From Streptomyces rishiriensis (GTDB lineage Bacteria > Actinomycetota > Actinomycetes > Streptomycetales > Streptomycetaceae): DNA of 64,000 nt. Positions within the stretch are counted from its first letter, which is position 1. Each line of letters begins with the position of its first letter. Shown here piece by piece: positions 8,332 through 17,439 of this stretch. Under the pieces are notes generated by a model. That model saw only the letters and a program-made list of their open reading frames with translations, was not told where the DNA came from and searched no databases. The stretch lies in contig NZ_JAUSWV010000002.1 in assembly GCF_030815485.1 (NCBI RefSeq), positions 4,278,001-4,342,000 on the forward strand. The letters run 5' to 3'. The position numbers were made by a program, and so were the translations under genes.

Positions 8332-9363
8332 ATGGCGCTCACCCTCTACGTCGACACCGCGCGCTGGCGGGCGCATCACCAGCACGTGCAGGAGCAGTTC
8401 CCGGGACTCGTCCCGGTCTGCAAGGGCAACGGCTACGGGTTCGGGCACGACCGGCTGGCCGAGGAGGCCACCCGGCTGGGCTCGGACGTCCTCGCCGTCG
8501 GCACGACGTACGAGGCCGCGCGCATCAAGGACTTCTTCGGCGGCGACCTCCTGGTGCTGACGCCCTACCGGCGCGGTGAGGAGCCCGTCCCGCTGCCCGA
8601 CCGGGTCGTGCGCTCGGTGTCGTCGATCGACGGCGTGTACGGCCTCGTGGGTGCTCGGGTGGTCATCGAGGTGATGTCTTCGATGAAGCGGCACGGCATC
8701 AGCGAGCAGGACCTGCCGCAGCTGCACGCCGCCATCGAGAACGTCAGGCTCGAGGGTTTCGCCATCCACCTCCCGCTGGACCGCACCGACGGCTCCGACG
8801 CCGTCGAGGAGGTCATCGGCTGGATGGACCGCCTGCGCGCGGCCCGGCTGCCGTTGCACACGATGTTCGTCAGCCACCTCAAGGCCGACGAACTCGCCCG
8901 CCTGCGGCAGCAGTTCCCGCAGACCCGCTTCCGCGCCCGTATCGGCACGCGGCTGTGGCTGGGGGACCACGAGGCCACCGAGTACCGCGGCGCCGTCCTC
9001 GACGTCACGCGGGTCGCCAAGGGTGACCGCTTCGGCTACCGGCAGCAGAAGGCGGCCTCGGACGGCTTCCTGGTGGTCGTGGCGGGCGGTACCTCGCACG
9101 GAGTGGGACTGGAGGCCCCCAAGGCCCTGCACGGCGTCATGCCGCGCGCCAAGGGCGTCGCCCGGGCCGGCCTCGCCACGGTGAACCGGAACCTGTCCCC
9201 GTTCGTCTGGGGCGGCAAGCAGCGCTGGTTCGCCGAGCCGCCGCACATGCAGGTGTCCATCCTGTTCGTGCCCTCGGACGCGCCGGAGCCGCACGTCGGC
9301 GACGAACTCGTGGCCCATCTGCGGCACACCACCACACAGTTCGACCGGATCGTGGATCGCTGA
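8332..9363 (+). CDS. Alanine racemase-like PLP enzyme
   Basis: 343 residues with a type III PLP-barrel N-terminus. VPVCKGNGYGFGHDRLA corresponds to the VxKANAYGHG motif that holds the PLP-bound lysine. Later segments include LEGFAIHLPLD, MFVSHLKADELARLRQQFP, RIGTRLWLGD and a C-terminal beta domain. It is shorter than typical Alr (about 370-390) and the motif is divergent, so a dedicated second racemase or a related activity tied to the wall bridge is as likely as housekeeping Alr. Its position after femX supports a role in peptidoglycan precursor supply. Confidence 0.72.
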   Translation: MALTLYVDTARWRAHHQHVQEQFPGLVPVCKGNGYGFGHDRLAEEATRLGSDVLAVGTTYEAARIKDFFGGDLLVLTPYRRGEEPVPLPDRVVRSVSSIDGVYGLVGARVVIEVMSSMKRHGISEQDLPQLHAAIENVRLEGFAIHLPLDRTDGSDAVEEVIGWMDRLRAARLPLHTMFVSHLKADELARLRQQFPQTRFRARIGTRLWLGDHEATEYRGAVLDVTRVAKGDRFGYRQQKAASDGFLVVVAGGTSHGVGLEAPKALHGVMPRAKGVARAGLATVNRNLSPFVWGGKQRWFAEPPHMQVSILFVPSDAPEPHVGDELVAHLRHTTTQFDRIVDR

Positions 9364-9393
9364 GGCGCGACGCCGAAGGGCGCAGCAGGCAAC

Positions 9394-9434
9394 GGGAAAG
9401 GCCGTACACGGAGACTCCGTGTACGGCCTTTCCC
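9394..9434. terminator. Bidirectional terminator
   Basis: A 41-base hairpin with perfect 19-base arms (GGGAAAGGCCGTACACGGA) and a 3-base loop, lying between the convergent racemase-like and GT87 genes. Confidence 0.9.
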
Positions 9435-9481
9435 CTTGACCCGTCGGCAGGTCCAGACACCGCCGGTCATACCCTGTTCGC

Positions 9482-10990
9482 TCAGAGCGAACGATCCGCG
9501 GTGTCCTGTTTGCCCCAGTCCACCTGCGGCCCGTCGAAGTGGGATGCGTGCCGCGGCGGATGCGCCGCGGCACCGAGCACGAAGACGTCCTCCGCCCCGT
9601 CGAGCACTCCGCCCGAGGGGTCGTCGTCGCCCGCCTGCCGCACCACGTCCCGCTCCGGCATCAGGATGTCGCGGACGACCACGCCGCACAGGTACAGCGT
9701 TCCCAGCAGGTGCACGCCGATGGCCCAGTGGTAGCCGTCGGCCGGCAGGCCCTTGTGGGCGTCTCCGCTCATCGTGTACGCGAGATACATCCAGATGCCC
9801 AGGAAGTAGGCGACCTCGCACGCCTGCCAGATCAGGAAGTCCCGCCACTTCGGTCGGGCCAGCACCGCCAGCGGCACCAGCCACAGGACGTACTGCGGCG
9901 AGTAGACCTTGTTGGTGAGGATGAAGGCGGCCACGATCAGAAAGGCCAGCTGGGCGAAGCGGGGACGACGGGGCGCTGTCAGCGCCAGCACGGCCACACC
10001 CGCGGCGCACACCACGACGAGAAGCGTGGCGAGGGTGTTGACGCTGTCGGTGGTGAGTGGATCGCTCGAGTTCTGCGCCATGATCAGCCAGAAGGAGCCG
10101 AAGTCGACGCCCCGCTCCTGGCTGAACCGGTAGAACTTCGACCACCCGTCGAAGGCGAAGAGCATGACGGGCAGGTTCACCACCAGCCAGGCGACGACCG
10201 CACCACCGGCGGCCTTGCCGAAGTCCCGCCACTTCCCCGCACGCCAGCACAGCACGAACAGGGGGCCGAGCAGGAAGACGGGATAGAGCTTGGCGGCCGT
10301 GGCGAGCCCCAGCAGGATGCCGAAGGCGAGAGACCGGCCCCGCGACCACATCAGCATCGCCGCGGCCGTCAGAGCGACCGCCAGCAGGTCCCAGTTGATG
10401 GTCGCCGTCAGCGCGAAGGCGGGCGCCAGGGCGACCAGCAGGCCGTCCCACGGGCGCCGGGCGTGCGTCCGGGCCACGCAGACGGCGATGACCGCCGCGC
10501 ACGCCATCAGCATCCCGGCGTTGACCATCCAGTACCACTGTTCCTGGTCCTGGATGCTGCCGCTGCCCGGCGTCAGCCAGCCGGCCACCTCCATGAACAC
10601 GCCGGTCAGCACCGGGTACTCGAGGTAGTCCATGTCGCCGGGAAGCTTGTCGAAGTACGGCACGAGTCCGTCGGCGAACCCGCGTCCCTGGTAGAGGTGC
10701 GGAATGTCCGAGTAGCAGGCGTGCGTGTACTGGGTGGTGGCGCCGAAGAACCAGCCGCCGTTGTAACAGGGCGCCTTCTGGATCAGCCCCAGGGCGAACA
10801 TCCCGATCGCCACGAGCGCGACGATCCGTACGGGAGTCCACCAGGACGTCCCGATCAGGGCCCGGCGGCCGACGGGACCGCCGATCAGCTCACTGCCGGC
10901 CGCGGCCACCGGGTCATCGCTGGTCGGCTTCACCGGATCCGGCTCGTGCGCGCGCGTCGGCGTCGATTCTGCACTGGGCATGAGCGACAT
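9482..10990 (-). CDS. GT87-type polyprenol-dependent glycosyltransferase, membrane protein
   Basis: 502 residues with roughly ten membrane helices and the layout of the GT87/DUF2029 family: a loop PGDMDYLEYPVLTGVFMEVAGW after the first helix containing the acidic patch, and the WNxD-like segment TINWDLLAVALTAAAML. These enzymes move mannose or arabinose from polyprenyl-phosphate donors onto envelope glycans outside the membrane. The next in-frame ATG (10981) is also a possible start. The acceptor is unknown. Confidence 0.8.
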   Translation of the reverse strand: MSLMPSAESTPTRAHEPDPVKPTSDDPVAAAGSELIGGPVGRRALIGTSWWTPVRIVALVAIGMFALGLIQKAPCYNGGWFFGATTQYTHACYSDIPHLYQGRGFADGLVPYFDKLPGDMDYLEYPVLTGVFMEVAGWLTPGSGSIQDQEQWYWMVNAGMLMACAAVIAVCVARTHARRPWDGLLVALAPAFALTATINWDLLAVALTAAAMLMWSRGRSLAFGILLGLATAAKLYPVFLLGPLFVLCWRAGKWRDFGKAAGGAVVAWLVVNLPVMLFAFDGWSKFYRFSQERGVDFGSFWLIMAQNSSDPLTTDSVNTLATLLVVVCAAGVAVLALTAPRRPRFAQLAFLIVAAFILTNKVYSPQYVLWLVPLAVLARPKWRDFLIWQACEVAYFLGIWMYLAYTMSGDAHKGLPADGYHWAIGVHLLGTLYLCGVVVRDILMPERDVVRQAGDDDPSGGVLDGAEDVFVLGAAAHPPRHASHFDGPQVDWGKQDTADRSL

Positions 10991-11016
10991 CCTGCCGTAC
11001 GTACCTAGGAAAACGC

Positions 11017-11054
11017 CGAGGGCCGCCCCACCTCGTTCGGTGGAGCGGCCCTCG
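11017..11054 (-). terminator. Terminator after PBP gene / upstream of GT87
   Basis: Inverted repeat CGAGGGCCGC...GCGGCCCTCG with a near-complete inner stem and a TTC loop. It lies downstream of the leftward PBP gene and immediately before two parS sites, sharing one base with the first. Confidence 0.75.
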
Positions 11055-11067
11055 TTTCACGTGAAAC
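11054..11067. other. parS: parS centromere site
   Basis: Perfect GTTTCACGTGAAAC; left member of a tight pair. Confidence 0.95.
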
Positions 11068-11075
11068 ATGCGCAT

Positions 11076-11089
11076 GTTTCACGTGAAAC
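11076..11089. other. parS: parS centromere site
   Basis: Perfect GTTTCACGTGAAAC, 22 bases from its neighbour (about two helical turns, so both sites face the same side). The two together form one perfect 36-base palindrome, 11054-11089. Confidence 0.95.
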
Positions 11090-11112
11090 ACGCAAGTGGG
11101 GCAGCGGTGCGG

Positions 11113-13791
11113 TCAGCCGCCCGGGCCTCCGAAGAAGCCGTTGCTGGTATTCCCTCTGATGTCGCTTTCCGTCTCGGTGGCGGTGGCTGACGGGCTGGTT
11201 TCGCCCGAGCCACCGTTTCCGTTCCCGTTGCTCGTCCCTCCGTTCTCCTCTTCGCAACCGAAGAACTTGGAGCAGGTCTCGGTGGCCGACGGGGAGGGCT
11301 CGGCCTCCGTCTCGCTGGGGGACGCGGACGGCGACGGCGACTCCTCTTCGGTCTCCGTGGCCGAAGGCGTCGGAGTCGGGGACGGTTCCGCGTTCACGAC
11401 CTCGCCGATCGGCTGGGGGTCCGGGAAGTCCTTCGCCTTCGTGCCCTTCAGCGCCTCGGCCATGTAGTCGTGCCAGATCTGCGCTGGGAAGGAGGCACCG
11501 TGGATCTTCTCCTGGCCACCTGTTCCGAACATCTCCAGGAACGTGCGGTTCTTGTTCGATTCGTCGTCGTCGTAGCGGAACATGGTGACCGCGGTCGACA
11601 GCTGCGGCGTGTAGCCCACGAACCAGGCCGACTTGTTGCCGTCGGTGGTACCGGTCTTGCCGGCCACCTCGCGGCCGGGGAGCTGGGCGTTGGTACCGGT
11701 GCCCTTCTCGACCACGGTCTTCAGAACGTCCGTGACGTTGTCGGCGACCTTCGCGGTGAACGCCTGCTTCGTCTCGGTCTCGTGCGTGAAGATCTGGCCC
11801 TTCTCGCTCGTGACCTTCTCCACGGAGTAGGGATCGCGCTGCTTGCCGCTGGCGGCGAAGGTGCCGTACGCGCCCGCCATCCGGATGGCGCTCGGGTCGG
11901 AGATGCCGATCGAGAACGACGGGAAGCCGCTGTTGGTCAGGCTGGACTCCTTCAGGCCCGCGCTGATGGCGGATTCCTTCACCTTGTCCAGACCGACGTC
12001 CATGCCGAGCTGCACGAAGGCGGAGTTCACCGACTCGCGCATCGCCTCCCGGAGGTCGATCTTGTACTTGGGCGGACTCCCGAGCGAGACGTTGCCGTCA
12101 TTGGTCTGAAGCCACTCCTCGCCCTTCTCGTTCTTCCAGACCGAACCGTCGTAGTTCTCGATCTTGAGCTTGTTCTTGCCGCTGAACAGGCTCTTGGGCG
12201 ACACGATCGTGCGTTCGTCCTGCGCCTGCGACGTCCCCAGATCCGGGTCACGCACGCCCCACGTCATCGCGGCGGCCAGCACGAACGGCTTGAAGGTCGA
12301 GCCCACCTGGGCACCGGTCTGGTCGGCGTTGTCGGTGAAGTGCTTGGTGGCGTCCTCACCTCCGTAGATGGCCCGGATGGCGCCGGTGTCCGGTTCCACG
12401 GACGCTCCGCCGAACTGGACGTGCGTGTCCGTGTCCGGTCGTTGCTTCGGCTTGATGTTGGCCTTCTGGACCTTCGCGACCGAGTCCGCGAGCTGCTTGA
12501 CCTTGTTCTTGTCGAAGGTCGTGTAGATCGAGTAGCCGCCCTGCTGGAGCAGGTCCTGGGTGATCCCGGTCTTCTTGCTGTTGGTGACCAGGTACCCGTT
12601 GGCCAGGTCCACGAGGTAGCCGACCTGGCCCTTGAGGTCCGTGTTCGACCGGGGGTTCTGCCACTTGGGGAGCTTGGGGTACTGGGCCCGCACCGAGGCT
12701 TTCAGATGGCCGTACTCGACCATCTTGTCGAGCGTGTCCTGCATCTGGAGCTCGGCCCGCTTGCTGTTGGCCGCGGGCGTGGCGCCGACCGGGTCGACGG
12801 AGGTCGCGCCGGCGGGGTCGTAGTAGGTGGCGCCCTTCAGCATGGCGGCCAGGAAGGCGCACTCGCCCGGGTTGAGCTTGATCGCGTCCTTGTTGAAGTA
12901 GGCGCGGGCGGCGGCCTGGATTCCGTAGGCGTTGCGTCCGTAGTACGCGGAGTTCAGGTAGCCGGCCATGATCTGGTCCTTGTCGACCTCGGCGCCCACC
13001 TTGATGGACACGAAGATCTCCTTGAACTTCCGGGAGATCGTCTGCGACTGGTCGTTCAGCATGGCGTTCTTCACGTACTGCTGGGTGATCGTCGATCCAC
13101 CCTGCGTCTGGCCGCCCCGGGCCATGTTGAACACGGCGCGGGCGATGCCCTTGGGGTCGATGCCGCTGTCGTCGTAGAAGGTCTTGTTCTCCTGCGAGAT
13201 CACCGCCCAGCGCATCTCCTCCGGGATCTGCGAGAGGCCGATGTTCTGCCGGTTCGTCTCACCACCGGTGGCAACCATCTGGCTGCCGTCCTTCCAGTAG
13301 TAGACGTTGTTCTGCGCCGTCGCCGTCTTCGCGACGTCCGGGATGCCCACCATGGCGTACCCGATGCCCGCCACGGCCACCAGACTGCCCACGAAGCCGA
13401 CGAACAGGCCCGCGACCAGCTTCCAGGACGGCATCCAGCGCTGCCAGCCGTACTTGCCGGCGCGCGGGTAGTCGATCAGGCGCTTGCTGTCGGGCGCCGG
13501 TCGCCCTCTGCCGCGTCCGGGGCCGGCCGGGGCTCCCCGACGGCCTCCTGTGGGCTCGGCCGCTCTACGCCGCCCGCCCGAGTCTCTCTGGGACGCGCGC
13601 CGGGCGTCGGCGCGGTTGCCGTGCGAGTGCTCTTCGCCTCCGGCCCCGAGACCCAACCCGTAGTCGGAAGGAGATCCGGTGGCGCCTCGCGGTGCCGCGC
13701 GGCGGCCGGAGGACGGACCGGACTGGCCGCGTCGGGCCGCGGCACGTCCGCCTTCCTGCGACTGCGGCGGTTTGCGACGGTGCTCGCTCAT
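11113..13791 (-). CDS. Bifunctional penicillin-binding protein (GT51 transglycosylase and transpeptidase)
   Basis: 892 residues, class A PBP. A basic, Gly/Arg-rich cytoplasmic tail (about 125 residues) precedes one membrane helix (LVAGLFVGFVGSLVAVAGIGYA). GT51 follows with SQENKTFYDDSGIDPKG and QGGSTITQQYVKN, then the transpeptidase with SxxK (GSTFKPF), SVN (SVNSAFVQ) and KTG (GKTGTTDG). The last 100 residues are a Ser/Thr/Pro/Glu-rich low-complexity extension. It polymerises and cross-links peptidoglycan outside the membrane. The ATG at 13791 (MSEHRRKPPQ) was chosen; the longer reading adds 32 atypical residues. Confidence 0.93.
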   Translation of the reverse strand: MSEHRRKPPQSQEGGRAAARRGQSGPSSGRRAAPRGATGSPSDYGLGLGAGGEEHSHGNRADARRASQRDSGGRRRAAEPTGGRRGAPAGPGRGRGRPAPDSKRLIDYPRAGKYGWQRWMPSWKLVAGLFVGFVGSLVAVAGIGYAMVGIPDVAKTATAQNNVYYWKDGSQMVATGGETNRQNIGLSQIPEEMRWAVISQENKTFYDDSGIDPKGIARAVFNMARGGQTQGGSTITQQYVKNAMLNDQSQTISRKFKEIFVSIKVGAEVDKDQIMAGYLNSAYYGRNAYGIQAAARAYFNKDAIKLNPGECAFLAAMLKGATYYDPAGATSVDPVGATPAANSKRAELQMQDTLDKMVEYGHLKASVRAQYPKLPKWQNPRSNTDLKGQVGYLVDLANGYLVTNSKKTGITQDLLQQGGYSIYTTFDKNKVKQLADSVAKVQKANIKPKQRPDTDTHVQFGGASVEPDTGAIRAIYGGEDATKHFTDNADQTGAQVGSTFKPFVLAAAMTWGVRDPDLGTSQAQDERTIVSPKSLFSGKNKLKIENYDGSVWKNEKGEEWLQTNDGNVSLGSPPKYKIDLREAMRESVNSAFVQLGMDVGLDKVKESAISAGLKESSLTNSGFPSFSIGISDPSAIRMAGAYGTFAASGKQRDPYSVEKVTSEKGQIFTHETETKQAFTAKVADNVTDVLKTVVEKGTGTNAQLPGREVAGKTGTTDGNKSAWFVGYTPQLSTAVTMFRYDDDESNKNRTFLEMFGTGGQEKIHGASFPAQIWHDYMAEALKGTKAKDFPDPQPIGEVVNAEPSPTPTPSATETEEESPSPSASPSETEAEPSPSATETCSKFFGCEEENGGTSNGNGNGGSGETSPSATATETESDIRGNTSNGFFGGPGG

Positions 13792-14092
13792 CGAACGATT
13801 ACTCCTCGGGCAGGCGCATCCGTGCGCGCCTGGAAAGGGCGGCTGGTTTCCTGTCCCCCCGAAGTACGGATGTGGTCGGTCGCGCATTCACCCGTACTGC
13901 ACCGAGGACCTCGACGCCCCCCGGCGTCTCATGGGTCCCGGTGGTGTGCATGGCGCACAGACTACGCACCGTCAAAACCCGCCTCGGCCCGAAGTTCATA
14001 CCAAACCAGGCAACTTGCCCTCAACGAATCGGTGATGTGATCCCGTTCACCCTTTCCCCCCTTGTCGCATCCGGAAGGCCGTTCTATCGTCG

Positions 14093-14115
14093 TGATGTAT
14101 CGAGTCGATACATCA
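14093..14115. promoter_or_regulatory. Palindromic operator upstream of PadR gene
   Basis: A perfect 23-base palindrome, TGATGTATCGA-G-TCGATACATCA, 30 bases before the PadR-family start. Its size and place fit an autoregulatory PadR operator; that assignment is inferred from position. Confidence 0.7.
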
Positions 14116-14144
14116 GCGCGACATAAGACCGAGAGGAGGCGACG

Positions 14145-14828
14145 ATGAGCCGGCGTGCCGGAATCCTTGAGTTCGCCGTCCTCGGTCTTCTCCGTGAGTC
14201 CCCGATGCACGGCTATGAGCTGCGCAAACGACTCAATACGTCACTGGGTGTGTTCCGTGCGTTCAGCTACGGCACGCTCTATCCCTGCCTCAAGACGCTG
14301 GTCACCAACGGCTGGTTGATCGAGGAGCCGGGAAACACCCACGAAGACGCCCTCGCCGCTCCACTCGCAGGGCGTCGCGCCAAGATCGTCTACCGGTTGA
14401 CGGCGGAGGGTAAGGAGCACTTCGAGGAGCTGCTCTCGCAGACGGGCCCCGACGCGTACGAGGACGAACACTTCGCCGCTCGCTTCGCCTTCTTCGGGCA
14501 GACGTCACGCGATGTCCGCATGCGCGTACTCGAGGGCCGCCGCAGCCGGCTGGAGGAGCGTCTCGAGAAGATGCGCGCCTCCCTGGCGCGCACCCGGGAG
14601 CGCCTCGACGACTACACGCTTGAGCTCCAGCGCCACGGTATGGAGTCCGTGGAGCGCGAAGTGCGCTGGCTGAACGAGCTCATCGAGAGCGAGCGGGCCG
14701 GACGGGACCTGACAGGTTCCGCCTCCGGGGGGCCCGCTCAACAGAACACCACATCTGGATCGACGGGCGGCCTGCCCCGCCCCGGGGACACCCCCGGGAC
14801 GGATCTGCCCGACGAAACCGCCACGTGA
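14145..14828 (+). CDS. PadR family transcriptional regulator
   Basis: 227 residues. The N-terminal winged helix is classic PadR (ILEFAVLGLLRESPMHGYELRKRLNT, GTLYPCLKTLVTNGWLIEE, KIVYRLTAEGKEHFEELL), followed by a long helical C-terminal domain (about 95-185) for dimerisation and a disordered Gly/Ser/Thr tail. GAGAGGAGG precedes the ATG. A perfect palindrome directly upstream is its likely operator. It is followed closely by the inositol-phosphate synthase gene, so it may also control inositol, and hence mycothiol and phosphatidylinositol, supply; that link is inference. Confidence 0.9.
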   Translation: MSRRAGILEFAVLGLLRESPMHGYELRKRLNTSLGVFRAFSYGTLYPCLKTLVTNGWLIEEPGNTHEDALAAPLAGRRAKIVYRLTAEGKEHFEELLSQTGPDAYEDEHFAARFAFFGQTSRDVRMRVLEGRRSRLEERLEKMRASLARTRERLDDYTLELQRHGMESVEREVRWLNELIESERAGRDLTGSASGGPAQQNTTSGSTGGLPRPGDTPGTDLPDETAT

Positions 14829-14872
14829 GCGCCCGTTCAGGGCCTCACTCGTACACACAGGGAGCAACCGGA

Positions 14873-15955
14873 ATGGGTTCGGTTCGCGTAGCCATCGTCG
14901 GCGTCGGAAACTGCGCCGCCTCGCTGGTTCAGGGCGTCGAGTACTACAAGGACGCCGATCCGGCGTCCAAGGTCCCGGGTCTGATGCACGTGCAGTTCGG
15001 CGACTACCACGTCGGTGACGTCGAGTTCGTCGCCGCCTTCGACGTCGACGCGAAGAAGGTCGGCCTCGACCTCTCGGACGCCATCGGTGCCAGCGAGAAC
15101 AACACCATCAAGATCTGCGACGTCCCGAACAAGGGCATCACGGTTCAGCGCGGCCACACGCTGGACGGTCTCGGCAAGTACTACCGCGAGACCATCGAGG
15201 AGTCCGCCGAGGCCCCGGTGGACGTCGTCCAGATCCTCAAGGACCGCCAGGTCGACGTCCTCGTCTGCTACCTGCCCGTCGGTTCCGAGAACGCGGCGAA
15301 GTTCTACGCCCAGGCCGCCATCGACGCCAAGGTCGCGTTCGTCAACGCCCTTCCGGTCTTCATCGCCGGTACCAAGGAGTGGGCGGACAAGTTCACCGAG
15401 GCGGGCGTCCCGATCGTCGGCGACGACATCAAGTCCCAGGTCGGCGCCACCATCACGCACCGTGTGATGGCGAAGCTGTTCGAGGACCGCGGTGTCCGGC
15501 TCGAGCGCACCATGCAGCTCAACGTCGGCGGCAACATGGACTTCAAGAACATGCTGGAGCGCGACCGCCTCGAGTCCAAGAAGATCTCGAAGACGCAGGC
15601 CGTCACCTCGCAGATCCCCGACCGCGACATGGGCGCGAAGAACGTCCACATCGGTCCGTCGGACTACGTGGCCTGGCTCGACGACCGCAAGTGGGCGTAT
15701 GTCCGCCTCGAGGGCCGTGCGTTCGGTGACGTCCCGCTGAACCTGGAGTACAAGCTCGAGGTCTGGGACTCCCCGAACTCCGCGGGCGTCATCATCGACG
15801 CCCTGCGCGCCGCGAAGATCGCCAAGGACCGCGGCATCGGTGGCCCGATCCTGTCCGCGTCCTCGTACTTCATGAAGTCCCCGCCGGTCCAGTACTTCGA
15901 CGACGAGGCGTACGCGAACGTCGAGAAGTTCATCCGCGGTGAGGTCGAGCGCTGA
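14873..15955 (+). CDS. ino1: Inositol-3-phosphate synthase
   Basis: 360 residues, the usual actinobacterial length. It converts glucose-6-phosphate to 1L-myo-inositol-1-phosphate using NAD+, feeding phosphatidylinositol and mycothiol synthesis in the cytoplasm. The NAD-binding motif VAIVGVGNCAASLVQG is at the N-terminus. Conserved active-site segments follow: LPVGSENAAKFYAQAA, GDDIKSQVGATITHR, LNVGGNMDFKNM and YKLEVWDSPNSAGVIIDALRAAK. The ATG at 14873 follows GGGAGCAACC. It ends at a strong hairpin. Confidence 0.95.
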   Translation: MGSVRVAIVGVGNCAASLVQGVEYYKDADPASKVPGLMHVQFGDYHVGDVEFVAAFDVDAKKVGLDLSDAIGASENNTIKICDVPNKGITVQRGHTLDGLGKYYRETIEESAEAPVDVVQILKDRQVDVLVCYLPVGSENAAKFYAQAAIDAKVAFVNALPVFIAGTKEWADKFTEAGVPIVGDDIKSQVGATITHRVMAKLFEDRGVRLERTMQLNVGGNMDFKNMLERDRLESKKISKTQAVTSQIPDRDMGAKNVHIGPSDYVAWLDDRKWAYVRLEGRAFGDVPLNLEYKLEVWDSPNSAGVIIDALRAAKIAKDRGIGGPILSASSYFMKSPPVQYFDDEAYANVEKFIRGEVER

Positions 15956-15993
15956 CTCGACGCGCACGGAAAATTCGCTCCTGCCAGGGCTGA

Positions 15994-16029
15994 GGAGGGT
16001 CCCCGGGTCGCCTGACCCGGGGACCCTCC
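15994..16029 (+). terminator. Terminator after ino1
   Basis: A perfect 36-base hairpin (16-base arms GGAGGGTCCCCGGGTC, GCCT loop). It ends only 21 bases before the MFS start, so the MFS gene must rely on read-through or on a promoter upstream of or within the hairpin. Confidence 0.88.
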
Positions 16030-16050
16030 CCGTATGTGAGGCTGTCCCCC

Positions 16051-17328
16051 ATGGCCGTCGTCCGTGATCTGCGCGTCCTGCTGCGCTTCGGGAACTTCCG
16101 GCGGCTGCTCGCGGTGCGGCTGCTCTCCCAGTGCGCGGACGGCGTCTACCAGGTCGCGCTCGCCACTTACGTCGTCTTCTCCCCGGAGAAACAGACCTCG
16201 GCCGGCGCGATCGCCTCCGCCATGGCGGTCCTGCTGTTGCCGTACTCGCTCGTCGGCCCCTTCGCCGGTGTCCTGCTGGACCGCTGGCGGCGCCGACAGG
16301 TCTTCCTCCACGGCAACCTGCTGCGCGCCCTGCTGGCGTCCGTGACGGCCGTCCTGATGATCAGCCATGTCCCCGACTGGCTCTTCTACGTCTCCGCTCT
16401 GTGTGTCACCGCGGTCAACCGCTTCGTCCTCGCGGGCCTGTCGGCGGCTCTGCCACGCGTCGTCGACGGCGAGCGCCTGGTCATGGCCAACTCCCTCTCC
16501 CCGACCGCCGGAACGCTCGCCGCGGTCGCGGGCGGTGGTCTCGCCTTCGTCGTCCGGCTGGTGATCGCGGACTCCGACGCCGCGGTGGTGCTGCTGGGCT
16601 GCGCGCTGTACCTGTCCGCGGCGCTCGCCTCCCTGACCATGGCGGCGGATCTGCTCGGACCCGACCCTGATCAGGTCTGGCCCCGGCTGGCGAGCGCGCT
16701 CAGCGGCACCGCCCGCGGCCTGTCGGCGGGCCTGCGCCACCTGGTCGAGCCCGAACGCCGGGAGGCCGCCTGGGCGCTCGGCGCGATCTCCCTGATGCGG
16801 TTCTCCTACGGCGCCCTGACCGTCATGGTGCTGATGCTGTGCCGGTACGCCTGGTCGTCCGACCCGGCCGACGGACTGGCCCTGCTGGGGCTGGCCGCAG
16901 GGGTGTCCGGGGTGGGCTTCTTCGTCGCCGCGGTGGTCACTCCCGCGGCTGCCGGACGGCTGGGCCCGGCCCGCTGGATCGTCGTCTGCTCCGCGGCCGC
17001 CGCGGTCCTGGTGCTCGCCCTCATGCCGCCGTTCACCCAGCTCACCACGTTCTTCGCGGCGTTCGTGCTGGGGCTGGTCACCCAGGGCGCGAAGATCGCC
17101 ACCGACACCATCGTCCAGTCGTCCGTGCAGGACGGCTTCCGCGGCCGGATCTTCTCTCTCTACGACGTCCTGTTCAACGTAGCCTTCGTAGGCGCCGCCG
17201 CTGTCGCCGCTCTGATGCTGCCGCCTGACGGACGTTCCACCGCATTGGTGGTCACGATCGCCGTTATCTACGGCGTAATTGCTGCCGCTATGACCCGCTT
17301 TGAAAGTCGGCGAGTGTCACATCAATGA
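16051..17328 (+). CDS. MFS transporter, probable exporter
   Basis: 425 residues with about 12 hydrophobic helices of the major facilitator superfamily. The N-terminus (VVRDLRVLLRFGNFRRLLAVRLLSQCADG) and the motif-A-like loop FAGVLLDRWRRRQVF place it with EntS/MdfA-like exporters. The substrate is unknown. ATG 16051 is preferred over GTG 16036, since GAGG sits nine bases before it. It sits directly after the ino1 terminator and is followed by a separate small gene. Confidence 0.85.
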   Translation: MAVVRDLRVLLRFGNFRRLLAVRLLSQCADGVYQVALATYVVFSPEKQTSAGAIASAMAVLLLPYSLVGPFAGVLLDRWRRRQVFLHGNLLRALLASVTAVLMISHVPDWLFYVSALCVTAVNRFVLAGLSAALPRVVDGERLVMANSLSPTAGTLAAVAGGGLAFVVRLVIADSDAAVVLLGCALYLSAALASLTMAADLLGPDPDQVWPRLASALSGTARGLSAGLRHLVEPERREAAWALGAISLMRFSYGALTVMVLMLCRYAWSSDPADGLALLGLAAGVSGVGFFVAAVVTPAAAGRLGPARWIVVCSAAAAVLVLALMPPFTQLTTFFAAFVLGLVTQGAKIATDTIVQSSVQDGFRGRIFSLYDVLFNVAFVGAAAVAALMLPPDGRSTALVVTIAVIYGVIAAAMTRFESRRVSHQ

Positions 17329-17439
17329 CACAGACTCCCCTTCGGCTACGGGGTTGTCAGTGGGGCCCGGTAACTTACGTGCGTCTTACTTCGCGAGTGA
17401 TTTCGCGCCACACGTCTAAGTTTTCTAGGGGGACCCCAA

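Noticed and set aside
6319..9573. Long open frame on the minus strand over rpsF, femX and the racemase
   Set aside because: Antisense shadow caused by high GC at third positions; no start signal or domain; several real genes occupy the other strand.
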